Source: Clostridiaceae bacterium (GTDB lineage: Bacteria > Bacillota > Clostridia > Oscillospirales > Acutalibacteraceae). Taken from it: 32,016 nucleotides of DNA. The stretch covers positions 1-32,016 of the forward strand of contig JAETSR010000007.1 in the NCBI GenBank assembly GCA_021769555.1. Direction: 5' to 3'. Under the pieces are notes generated by a model that saw only the letters and a program-made list of their open reading frames with translations, did no database searches and was not told where the DNA came from. Both the position numbers and the translations under genes were made by a program. Below are positions 17,305 to 25,102 of the stretch, in pieces (position 1 is the first letter of the stretch; each line of letters begins with the position of its first letter).

Positions 17305-18033
17305 ATGAATTTTTTTAAAAATCTCTTTTCAAAAAATAAAAATATTGAGTCCGCGGAGCCGGCCGCTCCCAAAAAGGCCGCCGAGCCGCTTCCGGAGATG
17401 TTCCAGGGCATGTCCCTTGACGTATTCACCGAAGACGGCGTGGAGCTCCTTACAGGCCAGGTATCGGAGTATTCCGGAACGGACCTCTCCTTGGAGCGCC
17501 TTCCCGGCTGGCTGGCCTTTGAGACCTGCCCCCTGGGCTCCACGGTGTTTGTGCGCGGATATAACAGGCGTATGCAGAGCTTCAACCTGAGGGCCACCGT
17601 ATTCGAGAGCACCCGCGTGCTCATGAAGCTTAAGGATTTGAAGGTCGAGTATATCCCAAATGTGCGCAAGAGCTTCCGCCTGCCTATAAACGGCACGGCC
17701 GCAATCTTTCGGGAGGACGACGAGCGCTTCTCCCGGCCCGAGCAGTGCGTGCTCATAGACATCAGCACCGGCGGCGCCTGTGTTGAGAGCGAGTATGTGC
17801 ACCCTGAGGACGAGGTTGTCTTCCTACGCTTCAAGCTGGACGACTACCCCACCATGACCTTTAAGGGCCAGATAATCCGGGGCTCCGAGCATAAGGACGA
17901 CCGCTTCCGCTACGGCATTCTCTTCGCCCAGCTTACCCGGGACGAAATGACCAGCCTGACCCGCACGCTCTACAATATACAGACCGGCAACCGCCAGATA
18001 TGGGACCGCAACGAGGTCGGCACCTGGGGCTGA
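17305..18033 (+). CDS. PilZ-domain protein, probable cyclic-di-GMP receptor
   Basis: A 242-residue cytoplasmic protein. The C-terminal PilZ domain (about 118-230) has both ligand motifs intact: R121-K-S-F-R125 (RxxxR) and D152-I-S154-T-G-G157 (DxSxxG). It should therefore bind cyclic-di-GMP. The N-terminal half (about 38-112) resembles the beta-barrel partner domain of YcgR-like proteins, which transmit binding to flagellar or other targets. Residues 1-35 are a Lys/Ala/Pro-rich linker. No ribosome binding site is strong; GGGTGAT lies about 7 nt before the ATG. It is monocistronic, with a promoter at 17259 and a terminator at 18051. No diguanylate cyclase or motor gene lies nearby, so the output is unknown. 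Confidence 0.88.
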   Translation: MNFFKNLFSKNKNIESAEPAAPKKAAEPLPEMFQGMSLDVFTEDGVELLTGQVSEYSGTDLSLERLPGWLAFETCPLGSTVFVRGYNRRMQSFNLRATVFESTRVLMKLKDLKVEYIPNVRKSFRLPINGTAAIFREDDERFSRPEQCVLIDISTGGACVESEYVHPEDEVVFLRFKLDDYPTMTFKGQIIRGSEHKDDRFRYGILFAQLTRDEMTSLTRTLYNIQTGNRQIWDRNEVGTWG

Positions 18034-18050
18034 GATACAGAAAAAGCTGA

Positions 18051-18081
18051 GCCAGACTGATTTTTGTCAGTCTGGCTTTTT
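18051..18081 (+). terminator. Intrinsic terminator after the PilZ gene
   Basis: A 10-bp perfect stem GCCAGACTGA / TCAGTCTGGC (18051-18060 and 18067-18076, loop TTTTTG) is followed by TTTTTGC. Confidence 0.9.
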
Positions 18082-18100
18082 GCAAAGGAGGTTTATTCAT

Positions 18101-18562
18101 ATGAGAAAGACTGATTTCAAGAAGCTTCTGCCGGTAATCTCATTGTGCGCTGCCGTCATCTTCATGGCCGCGGTGCCCAGCGTGCCGGTACGCTACAGCC
18201 CCAGGCCGGATGAAGCAATAGTCAAATACGGGGAATACTTATACTTTGATTTTTATATCAGCATATACTTCCGGCTGTTCCCCTTCATCACCGCCGCGCT
18301 CACATGTATATGGCTTGCCCTCTCCCTGCTGGCGTTCCGATACAGGCGCGGCAGCTTTAAGCTTCTCTCCCTCGGCGAGCTTATCTCGTCAAAGCCCATC
18401 GTTCTCGGCCTCGGCACAGCCGCCGTGATATGCTCCGGGGCCTGCATAGCTTTATTTATAGCAGACGGCCTCTTTTCCCCGGGCTCCGTGATAATCTTCG
18501 GTCTGCTGGCCCTGGCCCTTATATCCCAGGGAATATCCTATTTCCCCCACTCCCGGAAATAG
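18101..18562 (+). CDS. Small four-helix membrane protein, function unknown
   Basis: A 153-residue protein with four hydrophobic segments: about 9-26, 54-75, 96-118 and 124-143. A non-membrane stretch of about 27-53 (PVRYSPRPDEAIVKYGEYLYFDF) lies after the first helix. I do not recognise the family. The ATG at 18101 follows AAGGAGG (18085-18091); an in-frame ATG at 18080 lies within the terminator hairpin and is unlikely. It starts just past the PilZ terminator and no separate promoter is clear, so it may rely on read-through. Its last eight codons overlap the end of the convergent LtaS-like gene. Confidence 0.75.
   Translation: MRKTDFKKLLPVISLCAAVIFMAAVPSVPVRYSPRPDEAIVKYGEYLYFDFYISIYFRLFPFITAALTCIWLALSLLAFRYRRGSFKLLSLGELISSKPIVLGLGTAAVICSGACIALFIADGLFSPGSVIIFGLLALALISQGISYFPHSRK
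18538..18562. other. Overlapping convergent gene ends that form an inverted repeat
   Basis: CTATTTCC (18538-18545) and GGAAATAG (18555-18562) are perfect complements around a 9-nt loop. Each arm is the last eight bases of one gene, so both genes end in AAA TAG within the same 25-bp hairpin. No T run follows on either strand. Confidence 0.8.
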
Positions 18563-20439
18563 TCCGTGCGAACCGCCTCCATGGACGCCTCCACCCGCCG
18601 CTTTAGCTCCGCGGCCCTCTCGTTCTGAGGCATTTCACCCTCGCCGGAATAGTAGGCCTTCCCATCGTACCAGCCGCTGTTGGGGAAGGGCACAAGGCCG
18701 TCACCGGGGGCGAACATGCTCTCCCCGGCGTAGTAGTTCATGGGCGCGTCCAGGCCGAACAGGTCCACTATAGTGGGGACAATATCCAGGGAGCTTGCGG
18801 GCTTGTCCACCTTCCCAGCCTCAAGCCCCGCGCCCGCAAGGACGCACGGGGTGCGGTAGAGCTCCGGGGTGCCCGGCTCTGCATTCTTGAGCCTGTTTAG
18901 GAACTCCTTATCGCTCATATACTTCCCGTAGTGGTCCGCGTAGAACAGCACCGCTGTATCTTCTAAAAGCCCCTCCTCCCTGAGCCTGTCCATAAGCCCG
19001 CCGATAAACTCGTCTGTCTCCATGGCATGGGCCACGGCCCGGGTGTACTCCTCCATATTCTCCGGGGTGTCTGTAATCCCGCTCCTGCTGACAGCCTCCC
19101 TCGCCGCCTCAAGGTGGGGCTCCGCGATAACGCCCATTTCCTCGGTATAGGGCCCGTGGCCCGAGTAGGTGATGATATAGGTGTAGAAGCTGTCCCCGGC
19201 TGTCATGATGTCAAAGGCCCTGAGCATTTGCGAGTCCAGCTGGTATTCGTCCATGCCCATGTCCACATAGGAGTGGTACTTCTCAAAGCCCAGGTTCGTG
19301 TGCACGGACCCCCGGCTGTATATCCCGGGGCTTGCGGAATGGAAGGAGTTGACCCTGTACCCCTTGCCCCCAAAGAGGTTGGCAAGGCTCAGGGGGAAGG
19401 CGTTGGTGGAGTAGCCGCTGCTGGCCATCCCCGCCGCCGGGGGCACAAGGCCGGTCTGGGAGATTATCTCAGTGTTGAAGGTGCCGGCCGAGAGGAACAG
19501 CGGGGTATAAAAATCAGTAAACTCCACCCCATTCTCCTTTAGCTCACAGAAGTTCGGCATATACTCCGGCCTTGCCAGCCAGGTGTCTATGCTCTCAAGC
19601 ATGACCAGGATAAGGTTTTTCCCCTTTAAGCTGCCGCTGAGCTCATTGGCGGCAGGCTCCTCCCGGCCCTCGAAAATATCCGTCAGCTCCTGGACGCTGC
19701 GTGTATCCGTGCCAATGCCGAAGGAGACGGCGAAGTTCCGGGCGGTGTACTGGTACAGGCCGGTGAGCTTCATGCTCCGGTTGGCGTCGGTGAACTCCCT
19801 GTATATCTCCGTCTCGCTGTTGGGGTCAAAGCGGTTGTCCCAGGTGAGCACATCGGCCCTTGGCATAAGCTTCTGGTGGGTGAGGGCTATAGCCCCTATA
19901 CATACCGGCACGATGAGGGCCATGCAGCCCCTCTTTATCCACAGCCTCCTCCCAGTGAGCCCGGAACTCCGGGCCAGCGCCACAGCCGCCGCGACCATCG
20001 CCAGGAATACCGCCACAAAGAAATACAGCTTCTTCGGCAGCCGGAAGTAGGTCCAGCTGAAAAACTTAGCCCCGTCCCCGGCAAAGCTCATGTCCGCAAA
20101 GCTGAAGAAGTGGCCGAAGACGTTGTACATCACCCCGTGGAGTATCACCAGAAAGGCGAAGAACACCCCCAACAGCCCCATGGCTATGCGCCGCCCAAGC
20201 CTCGGCAGCAGCCCGACTAAGGCCGTCGCAAGCAGGGCCCAGCATGCGGTAAATAGCATGGTCTTCGGGGACAGCAGCCTTGTGCTCCCCGCCCCGGCGT
20301 ACACCCACCGGAACGAGCAGTCCAGAAATATCAGCGCCAGATAAAACACCGGCAGGCTCAGTATGCCGAAACGCCGGGAGAGCTCCCCCAGGGCCCCCCG
20401 CGCCCGCCTTAAAGCTTCCTTCAAGTTATCAGCTCCCAT
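18538..20439 (-). CDS. LTA synthase-type phosphoglycerol transferase (sulfatase superfamily)
   Basis: A 633-residue membrane enzyme with five N-terminal helices (about 25-46, 60-78, 86-108, 138-156 and 170-188) and a large extracellular sulfatase-fold domain from about 270. This is the layout of LtaS, which moves glycerol phosphate from phosphatidylglycerol to growing lipoteichoic acid. Metal and nucleophile residues are in place: E282 in VMLESIDTW, T320 in LSAGTFNTE, SGHGPY, and the D-H pair in FYADHYGKY. A related glycan phosphoglycerol transferase is an alternative. The ATG at 20439 lacks a clear ribosome binding site. A TTG five codons later, at 20424, has GGGAG 8 nt upstream and could be the real start. 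The 88-residue gene upstream is separated by a terminator. Confidence 0.9.
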   Translation of the reverse strand: MGADNLKEALRRARGALGELSRRFGILSLPVFYLALIFLDCSFRWVYAGAGSTRLLSPKTMLFTACWALLATALVGLLPRLGRRIAMGLLGVFFAFLVILHGVMYNVFGHFFSFADMSFAGDGAKFFSWTYFRLPKKLYFFVAVFLAMVAAAVALARSSGLTGRRLWIKRGCMALIVPVCIGAIALTHQKLMPRADVLTWDNRFDPNSETEIYREFTDANRSMKLTGLYQYTARNFAVSFGIGTDTRSVQELTDIFEGREEPAANELSGSLKGKNLILVMLESIDTWLARPEYMPNFCELKENGVEFTDFYTPLFLSAGTFNTEIISQTGLVPPAAGMASSGYSTNAFPLSLANLFGGKGYRVNSFHSASPGIYSRGSVHTNLGFEKYHSYVDMGMDEYQLDSQMLRAFDIMTAGDSFYTYIITYSGHGPYTEEMGVIAEPHLEAAREAVSRSGITDTPENMEEYTRAVAHAMETDEFIGGLMDRLREEGLLEDTAVLFYADHYGKYMSDKEFLNRLKNAEPGTPELYRTPCVLAGAGLEAGKVDKPASSLDIVPTIVDLFGLDAPMNYYAGESMFAPGDGLVPFPNSGWYDGKAYYSGEGEMPQNERAAELKRRVEASMEAVRTDYFREWGK

Positions 20440-20450
20440 TCATAAAGATG

Positions 20451-20475
20451 AAAAAGGCCTCCCCCTCGGGAAGCC
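20451..20475 (-). terminator. Intrinsic terminator after the 88-residue gene
   Basis: On the minus strand GGCTTCCC pairs with GGGAGGCC (one mismatch, 4-nt loop) and runs into TTTTTC. It lies 8 nt past the stop codon and before the LtaS-like gene. Confidence 0.7.
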
Positions 20476-20483
20476 CCCTTTGC

Positions 20484-20750
20484 TTACTCGTCCTCCTCGC
20501 CTCTGGCCTTGTAAAGGTTGAAGCGGAACAGCTTTGACTCATCCGATTCTTTCTCGCACATAACAAAGGCCTCGGCAATCTTCCCGCCCTCAATAAGGGT
20601 AGTCAGGCCCACCAGCTGGCAGAGCTTGCTCTTAAGGTTCAGCCGGTCGCCGTCGCGCGTCATAAGGTAGACCTCGCCCTCGCAGCTGTCTAGCACCTGC
20701 AAAAAGGACGGCACGTCGATATCATGTAATTCTACCATCTTTGGGGACAT
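20484..20750 (-). CDS. Conserved small protein of 88 residues, function unknown
   Basis: A small soluble acidic protein. It has a helical start (VPSFLQVLDSCEG), a strand pair (EVYLMTRDGDRLNLKSKL), a second helix (CQLVGLTTLIEGG) and a final strand-rich part ending in an acidic tail. I have seen similar short proteins in other Clostridia, but none with an established function. The ATG at 20750 has AAAGGAGG 7 nt upstream. It has its own promoter (20784-20812) and terminator, so it is a stand-alone, probably well-expressed unit. No catalytic or metal motif is visible, and the two cysteines are not in a motif. Confidence 0.85.
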   Translation of the reverse strand: MSPKMVELHDIDVPSFLQVLDSCEGEVYLMTRDGDRLNLKSKLCQLVGLTTLIEGGKIAEAFVMCEKESDESKLFRFNLYKARGEEDE

Positions 20751-20783
20751 TTGGTCTCCTCCTTTCGCCTGTTTTATGAGATA

Positions 20784-20812
20784 ATCATAACATAACTGCG
20801 AAAAAATTGCAA
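20784..20812 (-). promoter_or_regulatory. Promoter of the 88-residue gene (TTGCAA-17-TATGAT)
   Basis: On the minus strand TTGCAA (20807-20812) and TATGAT (20784-20789) are 17 bp apart. The two boxes of the divergent promoter begin 27 nt away. Confidence 0.78.
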
Positions 20813-20838
20813 GCCCCGCTTTTTGCCCTATCTTTTCC

Positions 20839-20867
20839 TTGACTTCTATACCGCGCCCGGCTATAAT
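20839..20867 (+). promoter_or_regulatory. Promoter of the Gfo/Idh/MocA gene (TTGACT-17-TATAAT)
   Basis: TTGACT at 20839-20844 and TATAAT at 20862-20867 have a 17-bp spacer, placing the transcript start some 20 nt before the ATG at 20893. Confidence 0.8.
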
Positions 20868-20892
20868 AGCCCTCAGAAGGGAGTGTTATATC

Positions 20893-21987
20893 ATGAACAA
20901 ATTAAGACTGGCAATTATCGGTACCGGCGGGATTTCCAACTCCCATGTCCGGGCCTACAAGCAGATGGAGGACGTGGAGATAGTGGCCGGGGCCGATATT
21001 GTGCCCGGCAAGGCCCGGGAGGCCCTGGACCGCTGGGAGCTCCCCGAGGCCGAGGCCTTTGAGGACACAGAGGCCATGCTCCAAAATGTGAAGCCCGACG
21101 CCGTCAGCGTCTGCACCTACAACACCGCCCACGCAGTATGCGCAATAGCAGCCATGCGCGCCGGGGCCCATGTGCTCCTGGAAAAGCCCATGACAGTCAC
21201 CCTGGAGGACGCCCTGGAGCTCCGGCGGGTGGAGAAGGAGACCGGAAAGATACTCACCATCGGCTTCCAGCCCAGGTACGACGAGCGTATGCAGAAGATA
21301 AAAGAGGTTGTGCAGAGCGGGAGGCTTGGGCAGATTTACTACGTACAGACCGGCGGCGGCCGCCGCCGGGGTATCCCCGGCAGCACCTTTATCGAGGAGC
21401 GCTATGCGGGTGTTGGAGCCCTTGCGGATATCGGCTGCTACTCCCTGGACATGGTGCTCAACGCCATGGGGTACCCCAAGCCCCTCACCGTCTCTGCCGT
21501 AAGCTTCGACCACTTCGGCAAGAACCCCAAGTACACCCCGCCCGAGGACGCAAAGCGCTTCTCCGTGGACGACTTCTGCGGGGCCTTCATCCGTCTTGAG
21601 GGGGGTATAACCCTGGACTTCAGGATGTCCTGGGCCATGCACATGGACACCACCGGCAGCACCATCTTCCTGGGCACCGACGCGGGCCTTAAGGTTGAGC
21701 CCGCCAACCCCGAGTCCCTCTGGGGCGGCGCCTGGGACGGTTCCTGCGGCAATGTGACCCTGTTCCACGACGAGTTCGGCGCGCCTACCCATACGCCCAT
21801 ACCCCTGCCGGCGCCTAAGGGGGATAAGAAGGACTGCTTCTATCATAAGTGCCGGGCCTTTGTGGACGCTGTGCAGCAGGGCCTGCCCGCGCCGATTCCT
21901 ACCAGCCAGATTATTTATAATCAGGCGATTATTGATGGGATTATCAGGTCTTGTAAGTGTGGGCGCGAGGTTGAGGTAAATATTTAA
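20893..21987 (+). CDS. Gfo/Idh/MocA-family NAD(P)-dependent oxidoreductase
   Basis: A 364-residue cytoplasmic dehydrogenase-like protein. The N-terminal Rossmann fold opens with IIGTGGISNSH (GxGxxS-type dinucleotide loop, residues 8-18). The family's E97-K98-P99 motif, whose Lys aids catalysis, is intact. The C-terminal half is the substrate-binding beta-sheet domain, including ADIGCYSLDMVLNAMG with the usual Gly-Cys-Tyr-Asp-like helix. Members oxidise or reduce sugars, inositols and related polyols; the substrate cannot be read from sequence. The ATG at 20893 has AAGGGAG at ribosome-binding distance; the longer frame begins inside the promoter. It is monocistronic and ends in a strong terminator. 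No sugar-uptake genes are nearby. Confidence 0.92.
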   Translation: MNKLRLAIIGTGGISNSHVRAYKQMEDVEIVAGADIVPGKAREALDRWELPEAEAFEDTEAMLQNVKPDAVSVCTYNTAHAVCAIAAMRAGAHVLLEKPMTVTLEDALELRRVEKETGKILTIGFQPRYDERMQKIKEVVQSGRLGQIYYVQTGGGRRRGIPGSTFIEERYAGVGALADIGCYSLDMVLNAMGYPKPLTVSAVSFDHFGKNPKYTPPEDAKRFSVDDFCGAFIRLEGGITLDFRMSWAMHMDTTGSTIFLGTDAGLKVEPANPESLWGGAWDGSCGNVTLFHDEFGAPTHTPIPLPAPKGDKKDCFYHKCRAFVDAVQQGLPAPIPTSQIIYNQAIIDGIIRSCKCGREVEVNI

Positions 21988-21994
21988 ATAATGC

Positions 21995-22028
21995 AAAAAA
22001 CCTTCCGGGTGTTCCGGAAGGTTTTTTT
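21995..22028 (+). terminator. Strong intrinsic terminator between the oxidoreductase gene and argS
   Basis: AAAAAACCTTCCGG and CCGGAAGGTTTTTT (loop GTGTT) pair along 14 bp, with eight T on the plus strand and a matching T run on the minus strand. It can stop transcription from both convergent genes. Confidence 0.92.
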
Positions 22029-22051
22029 TCGCTTCACTTCGTTCGCGTAAT

Positions 22052-22118
22052 AAGGCCGTGGGGCGCTGCCCCACACCCTGCAGCCTTTGTAAAGGTTGAC
22101 TTCACGAAGTGAAGTCAA
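22052..22118 (+). repeat. Compound palindromic repeat, copy B
   Basis: The 28-nt core (about 22054-22081) holds GTGGGGC-GCT-GCCCCAC and ends in ACCCTGC. A second hairpin follows 14 nt later: TTGACTTCAC / GTGAAGTCAA with loop GAA (22096-22118). It lies between the oxidoreductase terminator and the end of argS. Confidence 0.85.
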
Positions 22119-22127
22119 AGAAACATT

Positions 22128-23813
22128 TTACATTCTTTCCGGGGCGCTCACCTTGAATAGGGCCAGGCCGTTTTCCAGCACAGTCTTTGCCGCCGTGCAC
22201 AGGCTCAGCCTCGCCGCCGTCAGCTCGGGCTCTACGCCCTTTACACGGCAGGCGTTGTAGAACTTGTGGAACAGCGTGCCTACATTCAAAACGTACCGGG
22301 TTATCCTCGCCGGGTCCATGGCCTTTGCCGCCCCCGCAATTTCATCTGTGAAGTTGGACAGCAGGCGTATCAGCTCAATCTCCTCGGTTGCGGTCAGCAG
22401 GGCAAGCTCCTCAGCCGTGCAGGCCCGGGGCTCTATGCCGTCCTCTTTAAGGTTCCGCAGAATGCTGCATATCCTCGCGTGGGCGTACTGCACGTAGTAC
22501 ACCGGGTTCTGTGAGTCCTCCTTCACTGCCAGGTCCAGGTCAAAGTCTATCCGGGTATTCGGCTCGTAGGAGTTAAAGAGGAACCGCGCCGCGTCCACCG
22601 GCACCTCGTCCAGAAGGTTCGACATTGTGATGGCCTCGCCGCTGCGCTTGCTCATCTTCTCGGGCTTTCCGTCCCGTATCAGCGTCACCATCTGCATGAG
22701 CACCACCTTCAGCCGCTCCGGGTCTATTCCCAGCGCCGCTATGGCGGCTTTGAGCCTGGGCACATAGCCGTGGTGGTCCGCGCCGAGCACGTTTATTGCC
22801 GTGTCGAAATTCCTTGTCACCAGCTTATTGTAGTGGTAGGCTATATCGGGCACAACATATGTCGGCACCCCATTGGAGCGCACTATCACAAAGTCCTCAG
22901 ACCCGAACTCGCTCCCCTTGAACCACAGGGCCCCCTCCTTTTCATAGGTCAGCCCCTTCTCCTTCAAGAGCTCCACCACCCTCTGCACCGCGCCGTTATT
23001 GTGCAGGCTGGACTCATGGAACCACGTGTCATACTCCACCCGGTATCTCTTCAAATCGTCATGGAGCCCCTGGATGTTCCTGGGGATTGCAAAGTCAATA
23101 AGGGCCCTTCTCCGCTCCTCCGGCTCCTTGTCCACAAGCTCGTCCCCGTGCTCCTTAATATAGGCCTCGGCGTTAGCCGTCACGTCCTTTCCCTTATAGC
23201 CGTCCTCCGGGAAGGGGAAGTCCGGCTGGAAATTCTGCATGTACCTGGCCTCAATGGACAGCCCGTAGCGGTTCACCTGATTGCCTGCGTCGTTCACATA
23301 GAACTCCCGCTCAACACTGTACCCCGCCGCCTCAAGCACCGCCGACAGCGCGTCCCCCAGCACGCCCCCCCGGGCGTTGCCGATGTGCATTGGCCCGGTG
23401 GGGTTTGCGGACACATACTCCACCAGCACCCGCTTTCCCCGGCCCATATCGCTCCTGCCGTACTCAGCCCCAAGGCTCTCAATGTCCATGAGCACCCTGC
23501 CGTAAAAAGCCGGGTCATAGGTAAAGTTCAGAAAGCCCGGCCCCGCCGTCTCGCATTTTGTAAAGAATGTTCCCTCTAAGTCGAGATTGCCGGTTATTGC
23601 CTCGGCTATCTTCCTTGGGGCCGCATGGAAGGCCCTGGCCCCGGCCATGGCCGCGTTGCAGGCCCAGTCACCGTGGGCCCGGTCAGCGGGCACCTCCAAA
23701 GTAAACTCAGGCGGCTCCGCCTTCGGCAGCTCCCCCTTGCTTACAGCTTTCTCTATGGCCTCAAGCACCGCCCGGCGCAGCTGCTGCCGCGCGGTCTCCA
23801 CAAGTTGTGACAT
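22128..23813 (-). CDS. argS: Arginyl-tRNA synthetase
   Basis: A class I aminoacyl-tRNA synthetase of 561 residues that charges tRNA-Arg in the cytoplasm. The N-terminal additional domain (residues 1-110) includes ADRAHGDWACNAAM. The HIGH motif is HIGNARGG preceded by SANPTGPM, as usual for ArgRS. The KMSK signature is KMSKRSGE. The C-terminal anticodon-binding helical domain ends in SAPERM. An AAAGGAACGAG site precedes the ATG. It is the last gene of the ddl-murI-DUF1934-argS operon, 21 nt after DUF1934, and no T-box leader precedes it. Confidence 0.97.
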   Translation of the reverse strand: MSQLVETARQQLRRAVLEAIEKAVSKGELPKAEPPEFTLEVPADRAHGDWACNAAMAGARAFHAAPRKIAEAITGNLDLEGTFFTKCETAGPGFLNFTYDPAFYGRVLMDIESLGAEYGRSDMGRGKRVLVEYVSANPTGPMHIGNARGGVLGDALSAVLEAAGYSVEREFYVNDAGNQVNRYGLSIEARYMQNFQPDFPFPEDGYKGKDVTANAEAYIKEHGDELVDKEPEERRRALIDFAIPRNIQGLHDDLKRYRVEYDTWFHESSLHNNGAVQRVVELLKEKGLTYEKEGALWFKGSEFGSEDFVIVRSNGVPTYVVPDIAYHYNKLVTRNFDTAINVLGADHHGYVPRLKAAIAALGIDPERLKVVLMQMVTLIRDGKPEKMSKRSGEAITMSNLLDEVPVDAARFLFNSYEPNTRIDFDLDLAVKEDSQNPVYYVQYAHARICSILRNLKEDGIEPRACTAEELALLTATEEIELIRLLSNFTDEIAGAAKAMDPARITRYVLNVGTLFHKFYNACRVKGVEPELTAARLSLCTAAKTVLENGLALFKVSAPERM

Positions 23814-23834
23814 ATTTTCTCGTTCCTTTCAGTT

Positions 23835-24275
23835 TTATATCCCCGGCACCTCCGGCACCGGGCTCACCTCTATTGACAGCAGGTTCTGGCTCGAGAGATT
23901 CGAGTCCACGTCCAGGGTATAGGCTATCTCAAGCGTGCCGCCGGCGTCGTCAAGGTCCACGTCCAGCTGGCTTGTGTATATGCCCACGGTCAGGGACCCG
24001 AAGCCGGTGTCGTACAGGCAGAGGTGCCGCCGGCCCTTCTCAAGTATCAGCCTTGTGGACGACCCCGAGCGGCTCATCGTCACCACCCCCGGCTCCACCT
24101 TCAAAAGCGCCGTGCGGAACACGCTGGCGTCCTCATCGTCGTACTCCTTATACAGTATGAACCGCGTGCCGTCCTTCTCGCGGTAGGTGCCAAGGGCCGA
24201 GAGGCATATCTCCCCCTGGTCCTCGTCGCCGTACAGCTGCCGCCCCTTTATGGTAATGGCATAGTCCTCTTTCAT
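23835..24275 (-). CDS. DUF1934 (YwiB-like) beta-barrel protein
   Basis: A 146-residue protein of the DUF1934 family, which includes Bacillus YwiB, a small calycin-like beta barrel. The chain is almost entirely strand-forming, with repeated polar/hydrophobic alternation (for example FILYKEY, LILEKG, SLTVGIYT). It ends in the typical LDVDSNLSSQNLLSIEV block. In Bacillus the homologue also lies directly before argS, and the same order here strengthens the call. Function is unknown; the fold suggests binding of a small hydrophobic ligand or a lipid-linked molecule. The ATG at 24275 has GAGGAGG 7 nt upstream and lies 20 nt after murI. Confidence 0.9.
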   Translation of the reverse strand: MKEDYAITIKGRQLYGDEDQGEICLSALGTYREKDGTRFILYKEYDDEDASVFRTALLKVEPGVVTMSRSGSSTRLILEKGRRHLCLYDTGFGSLTVGIYTSQLDVDLDDAGGTLEIAYTLDVDSNLSSQNLLSIEVSPVPEVPGI

Positions 24276-24295
24276 GCACGTCCTCCTCTCGGATG

Positions 24296-25102
24296 TCAGT
24301 CAAAGGTTATGTCCACCCGGATTCCCTCCACGCTGTGGCCCAGAAACAGCTCCGCCACGGTGGAGAAATTCTCCGGCGCGTCAGTTACATAGAACTCCGC
24401 GCTCCGCTCCTCTCCGGGAGCGCAGAGCCCTCCGGTCTCCTCAAGTGCCGCCGCAAGGGCCTTCGCCGCCTCCTCGCCGCTGTTTATAAGCGTGACCCCG
24501 GGGCCCATGGCCCGGCCTATGGCCTCGCTCAAAAGGGGGTAGTGGGTGCAGCCCAGTATCACCGTATCTACCCCGGCCTCCCGCACCGGCCCCAGATACC
24601 GCTCCACCACTATCCGCACCAGCTCATCCTCCGGGGAGATAAACCCGTTCTCCGTCAGCGGCACGAACAGCGGGCAGGCCTCCTGGAAGACCTCAATGGT
24701 CTTATCTATCTGTCGTATCCCGTGGGCATAGGACCCGCTGTGGATAGTGGCGCTTGTGCCCAGCACCCCTATCCTCTTATTCCCGGTAGCCGCCACAGCC
24801 GCCCGGACTGTGGGCGCCACCACATCAAAATACGGCACAGGCAGCCTCGCCCCTATATCAGCCGAGGTGGAGCTCACCGTCCCGCAGGCCGCGAGCACCG
24901 CCTTCACCCCGTGCTTCAATAAAAAGTCCATGTCCTGCCCGGCATACCTCCGGACCACCTCCCGGCTCCTCGAGCCGTAGGGCACCCGCCCGGTGTCCCC
25001 AAAGTACACAAGGCTCTCCTTGGGCAGCACCTTTTCCAGCTCCTTCACGGCGGTCAGCCCCCCGAGCCCCGAGTCGAAGACCCCTATAGGCCGGTTATCC
25101 AT
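24296..25102 (-). CDS. murI: Glutamate racemase
   Basis: A 268-residue cytoplasmic enzyme that interconverts L- and D-glutamate for peptidoglycan. The opening is IGVFDSGLGGLTAVKEL, with the Asp-Ser active-site motif. YFGDTGRVPYGS follows. Both catalytic cysteines are present: one in AACGTVSS, the other in LGCTHYPLL. The first block usually reads CNT; here it is CGT, a variant that does not remove the Cys. The ATG at 25102 overlaps the last 8 nt of ddl, and GAGGAGGCAGGG within ddl serves as ribosome binding site. A longer in-frame start at 25141 is therefore unlikely. Next to ddl it makes a small peptidoglycan-precursor unit. Confidence 0.95.
   Translation of the reverse strand: MDNRPIGVFDSGLGGLTAVKELEKVLPKESLVYFGDTGRVPYGSRSREVVRRYAGQDMDFLLKHGVKAVLAACGTVSSTSADIGARLPVPYFDVVAPTVRAAVAATGNKRIGVLGTSATIHSGSYAHGIRQIDKTIEVFQEACPLFVPLTENGFISPEDELVRIVVERYLGPVREAGVDTVILGCTHYPLLSEAIGRAMGPGVTLINSGEEAAKALAAALEETGGLCAPGEERSAEFYVTDAPENFSTVAELFLGHSVEGIRVDITFD

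Noticed and set aside
20902-22074. Open frame of 390 codons on the minus strand opposite the Gfo/Idh/MocA gene
   Set aside because: It reads through the terminator and is antisense to a gene with clear Rossmann and EKP motifs.
21988-23834. T-box or other amino-acid-responsive leader for argS
   Set aside because: argS follows DUF1934 by 21 nt with no leader, and the ddl transcript leader is only about 30 nt.
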